IMG/VR virus record: IMGVR_UViG_3300020156_000028
Location: 1 to 64,000 of that record
Direction: 5' to 3' (one strand)
Source: a virus
Length of the DNA stretch: 64,000 nt
Shown: piece after piece, positions 43,278-50,810 of the stretch
Position numbering within the stretch: position 1 is the first letter of the stretch
How the letters are laid out: each line of letters starts with the position of its first letter
The notes under the pieces: model-generated
The model's input: only the letters and a program-made list of their open reading frames with translations
The model's database searches: none
Told to the model about the DNA's origin: nothing
Position numbers and translations under genes: made by a program

Positions 43278-44000
43278 ATGAACGAACATGTGCAGCGCGT
43301 CCAGAAAGCCTTGCTCTTGGCAGGCTACGATCTCGGGCGCTTCGGGGCCGATGGCGACTTCGGCCCGAAAACCGCCGACGCCGTGATGACGGCCATCAAC
43401 CTCTCCCGCATGATCGGCACGCACGAAGCCGTGGTCAAGGAAGGGGCACAAATCGAGGCTCCGGCCCTCAACGGCCGCGACGATCCGATCCCGGCGCTTT
43501 GGCTACCAATGGCCAAGATGAAGCGGATTATCATGCACTGGACCGCCGGGTCTTATACGGCCTCGGAAGAGGACAAAGAGCACTACCATTTCCTGATCGA
43601 CGGGTCGGCCAAGATCATCAAGGGAGTCCATTCGGTCTCGAATAACGAGGTGATCCGGGGAAGCAATTATGCCGCTCACACCTTGAACTGCAACACGGGC
43701 TCCATCGGTATCTCGATTTGCTGCATGGCCGGTGCCACGGAATCGCCATTCAATCCCGGCAACTACCCGATGAAAGCCGAACAGTTCGGGGTCCTGATCG
43801 AAGCCGTGGCGCAGCTTTGCGAGGTCTACGACATCCCGGTCACGCCGCAGACCGTTTTGTCGCATGCCGAGGTGCAGGGCAATTTGGGTATTCAGCAGCG
43901 CGGCAAATGGGATTATACTCGCCTTCCGTTCGACCCCCAAATCAAGGGCGCGCGCGCCGTGGGCGACCATATCCGCGAACGTGTCTCCCTGTTCGTCTAG
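43278..44000 (+). CDS. endolysin: peptidoglycan-binding domain + N-acetylmuramoyl-L-alanine amidase
   Basis: A 240-residue protein, GGAGG upstream. Residues 1-45 form a PG-binding domain (VQRVQKALLLAGYDLGRFGA, then FGPKTADAV). Residues about 75-235 are an amidase_2 domain with zinc ligand H87 (IIMHWTAG), H196 (LSHAEV) and D212 (KWDYTRL). It has no signal peptide, so it needs a holin or related pore to reach the cell wall. It starts the lysis cassette. Confidence 0.92.
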   Translation: MNEHVQRVQKALLLAGYDLGRFGADGDFGPKTADAVMTAINLSRMIGTHEAVVKEGAQIEAPALNGRDDPIPALWLPMAKMKRIIMHWTAGSYTASEEDKEHYHFLIDGSAKIIKGVHSVSNNEVIRGSNYAAHTLNCNTGSIGISICCMAGATESPFNPGNYPMKAEQFGVLIEAVAQLCEVYDIPVTPQTVLSHAEVQGNLGIQQRGKWDYTRLPFDPQIKGARAVGDHIRERVSLFV

Positions 44001-44010
44001 GAGAATACCG

Positions 44011-44334
44011 ATGATGAAGACCTTCGCCATGCTCGCCGCCGTTTCCATGCTGGCGGCGAGTTGCCAGACAGGCGGTGTGGACGCCACGATCCAGAGCAAC
44101 CTCCCGAGGACGTGCGCCCTGATCGAGACCTCGCACCTCGCCTTCACGGTGCTGGCCGCAGCGGGTCAGGTGAGCAAGAGGACGGCGCGCGCCGAGCTTG
44201 CCGCCTACACCAGCACGCGGACCATCTGTGCCAATCCCGAGACCGCCACGGCGACCGACGCACTGGTCACGGCCGCCACGGCATATGCAACGATCTCCTC
44301 GGCGCTCGCCACGGAAAGAAAGAGGAAGAAATAA
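44011..44334 (+). CDS. small lipoprotein of the lysis cassette (possible spanin component)
   Basis: A 107-residue protein with AGGAG upstream. The signal MMKTFAMLAAVSMLAASC ends in a lipobox-like AASC, so Cys18 is probably lipidated. The mature part is Ala/Thr-rich and helical, ending in basic KRKK. Outer-membrane spanins are lipoproteins in this position, but no partner inner-membrane spanin with a coiled coil is obvious. The assignment to outer-membrane disruption is tentative. Confidence 0.6.
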   Translation: MMKTFAMLAAVSMLAASCQTGGVDATIQSNLPRTCALIETSHLAFTVLAAAGQVSKRTARAELAAYTSTRTICANPETATATDALVTAATAYATISSALATERKRKK

Positions 44335-44717
44335 TGGACGACATCCTCGAAATCACGAGGCCGCTTCTGGAGCTTCTGGTGACACTGGTGGGGCCTATCC
44401 TGATCGGGTGGCTCGCGACCCGACTCGCCACGGCGCTCAATGTCAAGACCGAGAAAGACCGGATCGCCTTGGAGGTCGCGTTGCGCAATGCGCTCCATTC
44501 CTCCGCGTCGAACGCATGGCTTTTCGCCTTGAAAAAGTTCGGGATTTCCTTTAGCGAGATCAAGGGGCTAGGCCCGGCCGATCTCCCGAAGGTGATGGCC
44601 TTTGCGAAGGAATACGTGCAGGATAAAAATCCAGATGCTCTCGCCAAGCTAGGGGTGTCGAGCAAGCAGTTGGAAGAAATTTTGCTGACGAAGTTGCCTG
44701 CGGTGAGAATGGAATGA
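44334..44717 (+). CDS. LLH-type holin-like membrane protein
   Basis: A 127-residue protein, start overlapping the previous stop (TAATG). Residues 8-33 (RPLLELLVTLVGPILIGWLA) are a transmembrane helix, followed by a charged helical cytoplasmic part (EKDRIALEVALRNALHSSAS). This layout resembles the LLH holin family (one N-terminal membrane segment and a long soluble tail). It probably forms or triggers the membrane lesion for the amidase. Confidence 0.65.
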   Translation: MDDILEITRPLLELLVTLVGPILIGWLATRLATALNVKTEKDRIALEVALRNALHSSASNAWLFALKKFGISFSEIKGLGPADLPKVMAFAKEYVQDKNPDALAKLGVSSKQLEEILLTKLPAVRME

Positions 44718-44744
44718 TTCCAAGGCTTTGTGGCTGAAAAGGAT

Positions 44745-44774
44745 AACGCCGGTCCTTCGCGGGATCGGCGTTTT
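44745..44774 (+). terminator. rho-independent terminator inside the lysis cassette
   Basis: AACGCCGGTCC-TTCGC-GGGATCGGCGTT followed by TT. The strong 11-bp stem with a UUCG-type loop lies 28 bp after the holin-like gene. Downstream genes may have their own promoter near 44806-44838. Confidence 0.72.
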
Positions 44775-44884
44775 CCATGTGTACCTGCAAGATATTGTAC
44801 TTTTGGAGCGCGAACGGACCCGGTACAATCAGGGTCATCATGGAAATGGTCACGACTCAATCAGTCGGAGAAAGGAAGCCCAAC

Positions 44885-45166
44885 ATGTTTTGGGGCATTG
44901 GCGATTCCTCAAAGCTGTCCACGGAGGAGAAGCAGACTCTTGACGCTCTCCGGCGGCTTGGGGAAACCGGGCATATCGTGGGATTGACGCCGGACCAAAC
45001 CAAGGTGGCTATCGCGGCCATCACCTTCTATTCGAACGTCACGGCCACGACAGGCATCATCGCCGGAGCGCGGAACGTGCTCTTGTTTCTCGGCTCGCTT
45101 TGCGTCATGTGGTGGGCCGTGAAAGATGTTGTCGTGCAGTTCATCAGGTCATCCGCAGGAGTGTAA
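44885..45166 (+). CDS. small membrane protein, holin candidate
   Basis: A 93-residue protein; GGA lies about 9 nt before the chosen ATG (44885). An alternative start 45 bp upstream is possible. A single strong hydrophobic segment near the C-terminus (ARNVLLFLGSLCVMWWAVKD) suggests an inner-membrane protein, and the N-terminal half is soluble. Location next to the endolysin cassette makes it a second holin or pinholin candidate. Confidence 0.6.
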   Translation: MFWGIGDSSKLSTEEKQTLDALRRLGETGHIVGLTPDQTKVAIAAITFYSNVTATTGIIAGARNVLLFLGSLCVMWWAVKDVVVQFIRSSAGV

Positions 45167-45169
45167 AGC

Positions 45170-45658
45170 GTGCCGTATCGTAAACTGTCATGGTGGCGTT
45201 TTCGCGCTATCGAACTTGCCGTCGCCGGAGGGATCATGGCGTCGGCAATCTATCTGTCCGACTACTTCCAGCAGCGGTATCGGGCGGATGTCCCGGCGGC
45301 CAACTGGTTCACGGTCAATGACATTTACGTGCCGGATTTCCGGGTCGGGGAGAACCCGACCTTGGTCTATGACCGGACGATCAAGGAACCGTTTCGCGGC
45401 TTCTGGGTGATCGAAATCGAGCGGTTCCTGCAAGATGGAAAGACGGTGCTGGCCTGCACCGGCTCCGGGGTCAATGATTACGAGGTGACGGATTATATTC
45501 CCAAGAACGAGGTCGCGTTCGAATGGCTGATCGGACGCGAGTGCGATGATCTGGAGCCCGGTTCCTATCGCATGCGCGGCTCGTGGTTGATGAAGCGCTA
45601 CGGCTGGCCGGACAAGCAGGTCGTGAAGTATTCGAACGTGTTCCAGATAAAGCCCTAG
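45170..45658 (+). CDS. membrane-anchored protein of unknown function
   Basis: A 162-residue protein with a GTG start 9 nt after AGGAG. Residues 13-32 (AIELAVAGGIMASAIYLSDY) are a membrane anchor, followed by an extracytoplasmic-type domain rich in Tyr/Phe with two cysteines (LACTGSG and GRECDDL) that could pair. It ends the rightward transcript and its stop overlaps the stop of the first leftward gene. It might be a lysis inhibitor, superinfection-exclusion factor or spanin partner. None is supported directly. Confidence 0.62.
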   Translation: MPYRKLSWWRFRAIELAVAGGIMASAIYLSDYFQQRYRADVPAANWFTVNDIYVPDFRVGENPTLVYDRTIKEPFRGFWVIEIERFLQDGKTVLACTGSGVNDYEVTDYIPKNEVAFEWLIGRECDDLEPGSYRMRGSWLMKRYGWPDKQVVKYSNVFQIKP

Positions 45659-46128
45659 ATCGGCGGCTCGGCGGTTGCCCGCCGGGCGCGCTTGATGATC
45701 ATCTTTGCATATCGAACCTGTCTTGCAGAAAGCTCGTAGTCGAACTGATACTCGTAGGGCACGGTTCGGGCAAAGTCGAGGTCTTGGAAATCGAGAGTAT
45801 CGGCCGCCTCTTCTCCGGCTTTCTTGAGGGCGTCGAGGAGTTCTCGACTCTCTGTTTGGCCTCCATCATCGCGCTCCTCAAATCGCGATGAATAGTCCCG
45901 GTAGCGCCCATAGTAGTCCCTCCTGTAAGGTTGTTGGGGCTTGTCTCGATAGACGATCTTGTCCACATAGACGATACGTTCCCTGCCCGACAGCAGAAGC
46001 TCGGCCAAGGTCTTCTTTTCCTCGGCCGCGATCCGCTTGATGAAGCGCAGGGCGTTAAGCTGTTCGCCCTCGTGATCGCTGCCGAGCATGCCAATGAATT
46101 TCTCCAGCTTTGAGCGGTTGTCAGCCAA
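45655..46128 (-). CDS. hypothetical early protein, DUF2786-like N-terminus
   Basis: A 157-residue protein with a TTG start; an internal ATG at about 46089 is an alternative. The N-terminal KFIGMLGSDHEGEQLNALRF segment looks like the DUF2786 helical domain. The C-terminal LSARQVRYAKMIIKRARR resembles the short motif often found with it. Tyr/Arg-rich linker between. It is the last gene of the long leftward unit and converges with the lysis operon. Confidence 0.65.
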   Translation of the reverse strand: MADNRSKLEKFIGMLGSDHEGEQLNALRFIKRIAAEEKKTLAELLLSGRERIVYVDKIVYRDKPQQPYRRDYYGRYRDYSSRFEERDDGGQTESRELLDALKKAGEEAADTLDFQDLDFARTVPYEYQFDYELSARQVRYAKMIIKRARRATAEPPI

Positions 46129-46141
46129 TGTCAGGAACTCT

Positions 46142-46159
46142 TTTAATCAGTTGATTAAA
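46142..46159. promoter_or_regulatory. 18-bp palindrome TTTAATCA-GT-TGATTAAA
   Basis: Perfect inverted repeat between the methyltransferase stop and the downstream TTG start. It is strikingly AT-rich against its surroundings. It could be an operator, or a hairpin that protects the 3' end of the methyltransferase message. Confidence 0.5.
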
Positions 46160-46820
46160 CCACGCTGGCTATCTCGGTCTCGTAGGCCGCAACATCCAGC
46201 GGGTCGTCAAAGAGGGTGTTCTGGTTGCCCCAGACCGTCCAGCCAGCGCGGGACTGACGGCCGAAAAGCTCCAAATACGGCCCGTGGGTGAGCTTCACGA
46301 TGCTTTCCGGTACTTCATCCGGTTTGCGGCTATGTTCGCGCCGTGGGGCCAGAATGAGCCGCCTGACGCTCTTGCTGACGCGCTTCGGACTCCGGTAGGT
46401 CGCGAGGAACGACCGCTCGCACTCCTGTTCGTCCTCGCCGAAGTCGCACTCGTAGGCGTGTTCCGGGTTGGCGCGCGTCCAGAACCCCGTGCCGATGGGG
46501 AAGGTGCCGGGCTCTTTCCCGGTCTTGGCCCAGTAGAAGCCGACCGTTTTGTACTTGAAGCCCCAAGCTCGGATCACGTCGAGCGCGATCTCGGCATGGC
46601 TATCGATCACCCAGAAGTGCATGATCGCGCCCTCGGGATGGCAAAGGTCGCGCACGGGCAGGGCCTTGATCTGGTCCAGAGTCATCGTCTCGTAGTGATT
46701 GTCCGGGCTCTTGCCGAGGCCCTTGCCGGACCATGTGACGTATTTCCACGGCACGTCAACATACAACGTCCGGTAGTGTTTCTTGCGGAGACCCGCGAAC
46801 GGCCCTTCGGTGATCAGCAT
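46155..46820 (-). CDS. MT-A70 family adenine methyltransferase
   Basis: A 221-residue protein; the chosen ATG (46820) lies 6 nt after AGGA. The catalytic motif DVPW (LYVDVPWKYVTW) stands for the usual D-P-P-W. Other family marks are HYETMTLDQIKALPV, FKYKTVGFYWAKTG, the RSPKRVSKSVRR region, and the C-terminal GPYLELFGRQSRAGWTVWGN. It probably methylates adenine N6 in phage DNA to block host restriction or to regulate expression. It ends in EIASVV, one of the shared C-termini. Confidence 0.9.
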   Translation of the reverse strand: MLITEGPFAGLRKKHYRTLYVDVPWKYVTWSGKGLGKSPDNHYETMTLDQIKALPVRDLCHPEGAIMHFWVIDSHAEIALDVIRAWGFKYKTVGFYWAKTGKEPGTFPIGTGFWTRANPEHAYECDFGEDEQECERSFLATYRSPKRVSKSVRRLILAPRREHSRKPDEVPESIVKLTHGPYLELFGRQSRAGWTVWGNQNTLFDDPLDVAAYETEIASVV

Positions 46821-46830
46821 CCCATTTCCT

Positions 46831-47019
46831 TCACACAAAGTCGGCTATGTCGAAATCGTCTTCCGGGACCGCAGCCTCCATGGCCTGTTCAAGCGTGTCC
46901 GCGATGAAGACCCGGAACGAGCCGTCGTCATTCCGGGTCGATACTTGCCAGCGACGATCCGCCGTGGGGAAGATCGTCAGGCCGTTGGTGGCTTCAATGC
47001 GATGAAGCCAATCGATCAT
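46831..47019 (-). CDS. small hypothetical acidic protein
   Basis: A 62-residue protein ([20 protein letters not shown]). Acidic C-terminus ending DDFDIADFV, fitting the shared tripeptide motif. The start overlaps the stop of the GapR-like gene, so the two are translated together. No family recognised. Confidence 0.68.
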   Translation of the reverse strand: MIDWLHRIEATNGLTIFPTADRRWQVSTRNDDGSFRVFIADTLEQAMEAAVPEDDFDIADFV

Positions 47020-47333
47020 ACGACGGTATCTCCGTCGTCATCGGGCGGCAGCATGCCGAGGGCGGCCCGGTAGGTGTCGAGGATGGCTTCGAACACCATC
47101 CTCTCGTCCCGGTCCTGCTTCCGTTCGGCGATGATCTTGCGGATGGCCTTGGCCTCGAAGCCCCTCGCCTTGGCCTCGCCGTAGACATCCTTGATGTCAC
47201 CAGCGATGGTCTTCTTCTCCTCTTCCAGCCGTTCGATCCGTTCGATGAACGAACGTAGCTCGTCGCGGGCGACCCCGTGGGCGTCTGCTTGGTTCGGCCG
47301 GGGCTTGCCGTCGGATGTATGAGCGCGCGCCAT
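47016..47333 (-). CDS. GapR/DUF2312 nucleoid-associated protein
   Basis: A 105-residue protein. Residues about 23-92 are the DUF2312 domain in full: [60 protein letters not shown]. Cellular GapR is an alphaproteobacterial protein that clamps around overtwisted DNA ahead of replication and transcription. The phage copy might help phage replication or compete with host GapR. It has an added acidic tail ending GDTVV. Its presence is the strongest host hint in the window. Confidence 0.93.
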   Translation of the reverse strand: MARAHTSDGKPRPNQADAHGVARDELRSFIERIERLEEEKKTIAGDIKDVYGEAKARGFEAKAIRKIIAERKQDRDERMVFEAILDTYRAALGMLPPDDDGDTVV

Positions 47334-47926
47334 CAGACGACATCCGAGAAGTCGTCTTCCTCGGCCTCCGGCTGTTCATCCTGTTCGTCCGGCTCCTGCA
47401 CAACACCATGGTGCGGGTCGATCACCGACGCGCCATCCCGCTTGAGCTTGGCCCATTCGTCGCGCTTGACCTTCACGACGCGCGGGTCCGACGGATAGAC
47501 CTGCTCGCCTTCGATCTCGAAGATCACGTTGGCGGTCGGCCAGTGCCAGAAGCTCTTGGTCTTGTAGGACTGCTCGCCGAAATGCAGCGGCCGCAGATCG
47601 GGCTTTCCGTCGGGCTGGACCGGCACGTCCTTGGGGAGCGGTTTCTCCATCCGGGGCTCGGCCGGGTGCTGTTCCATGAAGTCTGCGACGTGCGCGCGGG
47701 CGTCCGTCCAGTCCTCCAGAACCGTGCCGCTGGAGGGGTGCGACCACATGCCGTCCGGGATGTAGATCAGACTGCCGGGGCCAACGGAGCGGTTGCCGAC
47801 CGGGAAGATCGGGAACGCCATGTTGCCGCTGATATGCTGCCACGCCAGAATCGGCGTGTCGGTGTAATCACCATCGGCGTCGAACTGCCGAAGGTACGTA
47901 CCGGGCGAGGCCGGGAAAGTGTTCAT
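47333..47926 (-). CDS. hypothetical protein with acidic tail
   Basis: A 197-residue protein overlapping GapR by one base. The body is Trp/Pro-rich ([20 protein letters not shown]). The last 25 residues are highly acidic and end DFSDVV. No family recognised. Its end style matches the early proteins GapR, MT-A70 and VapE. Confidence 0.68.
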   Translation of the reverse strand: MNTFPASPGTYLRQFDADGDYTDTPILAWQHISGNMAFPIFPVGNRSVGPGSLIYIPDGMWSHPSSGTVLEDWTDARAHVADFMEQHPAEPRMEKPLPKDVPVQPDGKPDLRPLHFGEQSYKTKSFWHWPTANVIFEIEGEQVYPSDPRVVKVKRDEWAKLKRDGASVIDPHHGVVQEPDEQDEQPEAEEDDFSDVV

Positions 47927-48351
47927 GCTCCTACTCCATAGCGGTTGATAAGGATGTCTTCGATCCGGTTCCAGAGGAGCACATGGTACGGCCCGTCAGG
48001 GAGCGGTTTCGGGTCTGTCACCCAGAGCGACAGGGTGAGGCAGGCGGCGGTTTCGAGGTCGCCGAGATCGTTGACCCGGCAATACTCGTTCATCGTGTAC
48101 ATCGGGCTCGGGTTGAGGATCGAGAAGAGGTTGTTCTGCCGGATCGCCGCCTGCCGGATTTCGATGATATGCAGGGCTTTCTTCAACGACTCAATCGCCT
48201 TCTCGCGCTCGATACTGTGGTGCCGCGAGATGTATTTCAGGATGGTGTGCGAGGCCGAGTCCCATCCGTTCGCGAGCGTGAACTGGAACGGCTGGAGCTT
48301 GAGCTTGACATAGTGGTCGCCGCCGATCTGGCGGGTATGGGGGTTATTCAT
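47923..48351 (-). CDS. DUF3310 family protein
   Basis: A 142-residue protein. The N-terminal IGGDHYVKLKLQPFQF, then ILKYISRHHS and SLKKALHIIEI, follow the DUF3310 pattern (GG-x-HY ... QP ... KY-x-R). That family is common in phages and sometimes called a nucleotide-kinase-like or SaV protein; its function is unproven. The C-terminal 70 residues are not part of the usual domain. The stop overlaps the start of the next gene. Confidence 0.8.
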   Translation of the reverse strand: MNNPHTRQIGGDHYVKLKLQPFQFTLANGWDSASHTILKYISRHHSIEREKAIESLKKALHIIEIRQAAIRQNNLFSILNPSPMYTMNEYCRVNDLGDLETAACLTLSLWVTDPKPLPDGPYHVLLWNRIEDILINRYGVGA

Positions 48352-48352
48352 T

Positions 48353-48913
48353 TCAGGTGGAAACCTCTATTTGTTCAACACGGTCCATGTATTCCTGATC
48401 ATCGAAATCGTCAGGGCAATCCGGGTCGTCTTCGCCTTCATGCGCCTTGCGCCACTCGTCGGGGTCGTTCTGGAACTCGACGTAGGTCTCGACCAGCCCC
48501 GTATGCTCGTTCAGCGCGGACTCCCATTCGGTTGCGATGTCTTCCAACTCGGACGCCGCCTCGTCGCACGCATCGGCGCGCTGTTCAAGCATCTGGCCCG
48601 TGTCTCCCTGTTGAAGACCCTCCGGCATGTTGTCGAACTTGCCGCGTTCTTCCTCGCCGATCTCGCGGATGGCGTCGGCCAGCGCGCTCACGTCCTCGTG
48701 GGAACCGATCTCGGCCTTGGAGTCCTCCCAGTCATAGAGCGCGGAAAGGAACGCGCTGTTGGTCAACTGGGAGCGTTTGAACGGGGTCTTCTGGCGAAGC
48801 TCCCGGCTGGAGCGCGGCCCAGTCTTCATCTTCGTGTAGTAGTGAACGTCGCCTTTCTTGATACCGAACTGGGGGTAGTCCTTGGCGGCCTTCACTTGCT
48901 TTACGCGGGGCAT
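48353..48913 (-). CDS. hypothetical phage protein, first gene behind an operator promoter
   Basis: A 186-residue protein. The N-terminus is a basic domain (MPRVKQVKAAKDYPQFGIKK, GDVHYYTKMKTGPRSSRELR) that may bind nucleic acid. The rest is an acidic coiled coil (about residues 75-140). AGGAAGGA precedes the ATG. It is the first gene after promoter 48949-48977. The family is seen in other phages without a known role, as far as I can tell from sequence style. Confidence 0.7.
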   Translation of the reverse strand: MPRVKQVKAAKDYPQFGIKKGDVHYYTKMKTGPRSSRELRQKTPFKRSQLTNSAFLSALYDWEDSKAEIGSHEDVSALADAIREIGEEERGKFDNMPEGLQQGDTGQMLEQRADACDEAASELEDIATEWESALNEHTGLVETYVEFQNDPDEWRKAHEGEDDPDCPDDFDDQEYMDRVEQIEVST

Positions 48914-48948
48914 CGGTCATCCTTCCTCTCTGTCTGGGATTCGGGATG

Positions 48949-48977
48949 ACCGTAACCAACATTCAGTTGGCAGTCAA
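48949..48977 (-). promoter_or_regulatory. promoter with CCAAC-ATTCA-GTTGG operator in the spacer
   Basis: Minus-strand TTGACT (48972-48977), 17 bp, TACGGT (48949-48954). The perfect operator at 48956-48970 fills the spacer. It drives the leftward unit from 48913. Confidence 0.75.
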
Positions 48978-49546
48978 CCCGCCACGGGTGTCGTAATATC
49001 GAGGTAGACCGGGAGCCCGACCTTGGCCGAGGTGGCGTTGAACTTGTTGCTGACCAGAGCCCGGAGGTCACTGGTGGAATTTTTCACGGCGATGGCGTGG
49101 GCGATATCCAGAACCCCGGCCAGCGCCTCGGCAAGTATCTCCTCGAAGCCTTCCATCGGCTCGTTCCAGTGATGCTCGTCCACGAGGAAGCAGACATAGC
49201 CGACGCGCGCGTCCAACCGGATTCCGAAGTCTTCGGCCCCCAGTCCCTTGCAGGTGTCGCAGAGCGCCCCAGAGCCGAACGGGATCGGGTTGATACCTGC
49301 GGTCATGGCGACCAGATCGGTGCAGATCACCACGTCGGCCAGTTCGTCGGCGAGATCGTTGTCGCCCACGCGCGAGCCCTTGAGCCCCTTTGCGGCCCGG
49401 ACGAGCTTCTTGAGCACGTTGCAGAGTTCGCCCGCTTCTCCGGCAAGCTCGTTGACCCGCCATTTCAGATCGATCTTGTTCTCGGGGTCCCAGATTTTCT
49501 GCCGGGCTTCATTGGCCGTGCGAAGGGTCGTAAAAACCGTGTTCAT
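48974..49546 (-). CDS. MazG-like nucleotide pyrophosphohydrolase
   Basis: A 190-residue protein. It contains the MazG metal-binding signature, ELAGEAGELCNVLKKL followed by DELADVVICTDLVA, and the closing KFNATSAKVGLPVY. An insert of about 55 residues (GINPIPFGSGALCDTCKGLG onward) lies between helices. Phage MazG proteins hydrolyse nucleotides such as dNTPs or the alarmone (p)ppGpp and may tune host metabolism. The start overlaps the HNH gene stop. Confidence 0.85.
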   Translation of the reverse strand: MNTVFTTLRTANEARQKIWDPENKIDLKWRVNELAGEAGELCNVLKKLVRAAKGLKGSRVGDNDLADELADVVICTDLVAMTAGINPIPFGSGALCDTCKGLGAEDFGIRLDARVGYVCFLVDEHHWNEPMEGFEEILAEALAGVLDIAHAIAVKNSTSDLRALVSNKFNATSAKVGLPVYLDITTPVAG

Positions 49547-50052
49547 TGGTCGTCTCCAAACCGTGGGATATCAGGAAGGCTCATAGGATAGTCCTCCGGG
49601 AAGTTGAGCCATGCGAACTCCCCGAAGAGTTCAAACGCCGCCGCGTCGTATGCCTTGGCCGCCTCTATAGCGGTAGCGAAGCCGCCTAGTGAGCGGGTCT
49701 TCTCTTCGAATGTGATCCTCGCCCGGAACCGGGTCTTCTCCCTCGTGACGCCCTTGTAGCCCGAGAGCCCGAAGCCGCAGCGATTGAGGTTGTTCTGGTC
49801 GTGCGTCGTGACCCGCAGGTTCGGCCGCATGTTATTCAGGGTGTCCGTGTCCTTGTGATCAACCCGCATGGTGGGCGGGCATCCCGTGAGCATGCGATGC
49901 AGGTAGATCGTCTTGCCGTGTACATACGTGCGGATATAGGGCTTCCCGCTGGCGTTGGCGGTGTGGGCGGTCCAGCGGTGCCGGGAAATCCTCTCCGCGT
50001 CTATGTCCGACACGGAGAACTGGAAACCGTTGTTCGTCCAGAAGCGCTGCAT
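49543..50052 (-). CDS. HNH endonuclease with AP2 DNA-binding domain
   Basis: A 169-residue protein. The ATG at 50052 lies one base after the upstream stop; a start 30 bp earlier would overlap that gene. The HNH part includes YLHRMLTGCPPTMRVDHKDT, DTLNNMRPNLRVTTHDQNNL. The C-terminal AP2 domain is GYKGVTREKTRFRARITFEE and GGFATAIEAAKAYDAAAFEL. This pair is typical of free-standing homing endonucleases in phages. It may be a mobile element within the accessory region. Confidence 0.92.
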   Translation of the reverse strand: MQRFWTNNGFQFSVSDIDAERISRHRWTAHTANASGKPYIRTYVHGKTIYLHRMLTGCPPTMRVDHKDTDTLNNMRPNLRVTTHDQNNLNRCGFGLSGYKGVTREKTRFRARITFEEKTRSLGGFATAIEAAKAYDAAAFELFGEFAWLNFPEDYPMSLPDIPRFGDDQ

Positions 50053-50053
50053 G

Positions 50054-50602
50054 TCATTCGCACGGTGCGTGCTTGCCGCCACCGAACACGTATTCCCGCC
50101 ATGCGATCCAGCACCATCGGCCGTCCCGATGCTTGAGAAAGCCCCACGGCCTCTTCTTGCCGGATCGCCAGACGATGGTCACGACGCGACCGGGGCCGGA
50201 GTCGGTGTGCTTGCCGTACCATTTTCCGAGGACGCGATGACAATGCTCGGCCGGGCGGAAGCTCAAGCGCCAAGCCGGGACGACGTTTCTGGAACATGCC
50301 GGGTTCTTCTCGTCGGCGAGGAAGACGACGGTCTGCTCTCGCCCTAAGAACGCGAGATCGGGGTTGGCCACCTCTTCGACATAGGCCGTCAGCGGGAACG
50401 TCCAGAAATCCCACGGGTGGTCATGGCAGTCCGGGTCCTGATCGCCCCGGTAGAAGATATGCAGGCGCAGGCGGCCGATCCAGTAGCGCGTCATGTAGGG
50501 GGTCGCGTGCTCGTCTTCCTTGCCGTAGACGACGCTGCGGCCCCAGAGCCGGTCGCTGCTTGTGGTCTGTTTCTTCGCCGATTCCTCGAAAGCCGTCTTC
50601 AT
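50054..50602 (-). CDS. hypothetical cupin-like protein
   Basis: A 182-residue protein with a beta-barrel-like pattern and clustered histidines and acids (LRLHIFYRGDQDPDCHDHPW, then SFRPAEHCHRVLG) at places expected for a cupin metal site. Similar proteins are widespread in phages, where their function is unknown. The stop is followed at once by the HNH gene. Confidence 0.65.
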   Translation of the reverse strand: MKTAFEESAKKQTTSSDRLWGRSVVYGKEDEHATPYMTRYWIGRLRLHIFYRGDQDPDCHDHPWDFWTFPLTAYVEEVANPDLAFLGREQTVVFLADEKNPACSRNVVPAWRLSFRPAEHCHRVLGKWYGKHTDSGPGRVVTIVWRSGKKRPWGFLKHRDGRWCWIAWREYVFGGGKHAPCE

Positions 50603-50603
50603 G

Positions 50604-50810
50604 TCAGTGCTCCGCGTACTGGGGCCGGTTCCTCCGCATGGCGCGCTCCCGCTTCTTTTGCAGGAGGGTCATGGCGGATTCAGCCGACCGGGCGATGATG
50701 AAGGCCGGGCGTCGGCGCAGGCTTTCGGGCGTGTCCTTGTCGAACTTTGCCCGAACCTTCCAGCGCATGACGCCCTTGTAGGGCTCGTAGGAAATGTGGA
50801 ACTTTTTCAT
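50604..50810 (-). CDS. small basic hypothetical protein
   Basis: A 68-residue protein (MKKFHISYEPYKGVMRWKVR), strongly basic in its second half (QKKRERAMRRNRPQYAEH). It could bind nucleic acid. The chosen ATG overlaps the stop of the upstream gene. The longer frame upstream of it lacks support. Confidence 0.6.
   Translation of the reverse strand: MKKFHISYEPYKGVMRWKVRAKFDKDTPESLRRRPAFIIARSAESAMTLLQKKRERAMRRNRPQYAEH

Noticed and set aside
44011-44334. Firm assignment as an Rz1-type outer-membrane spanin
   Set aside because: The lipobox is weak and no embedded or adjacent Rz-like inner-membrane partner with a coiled coil was found, so it is kept as tentative only.
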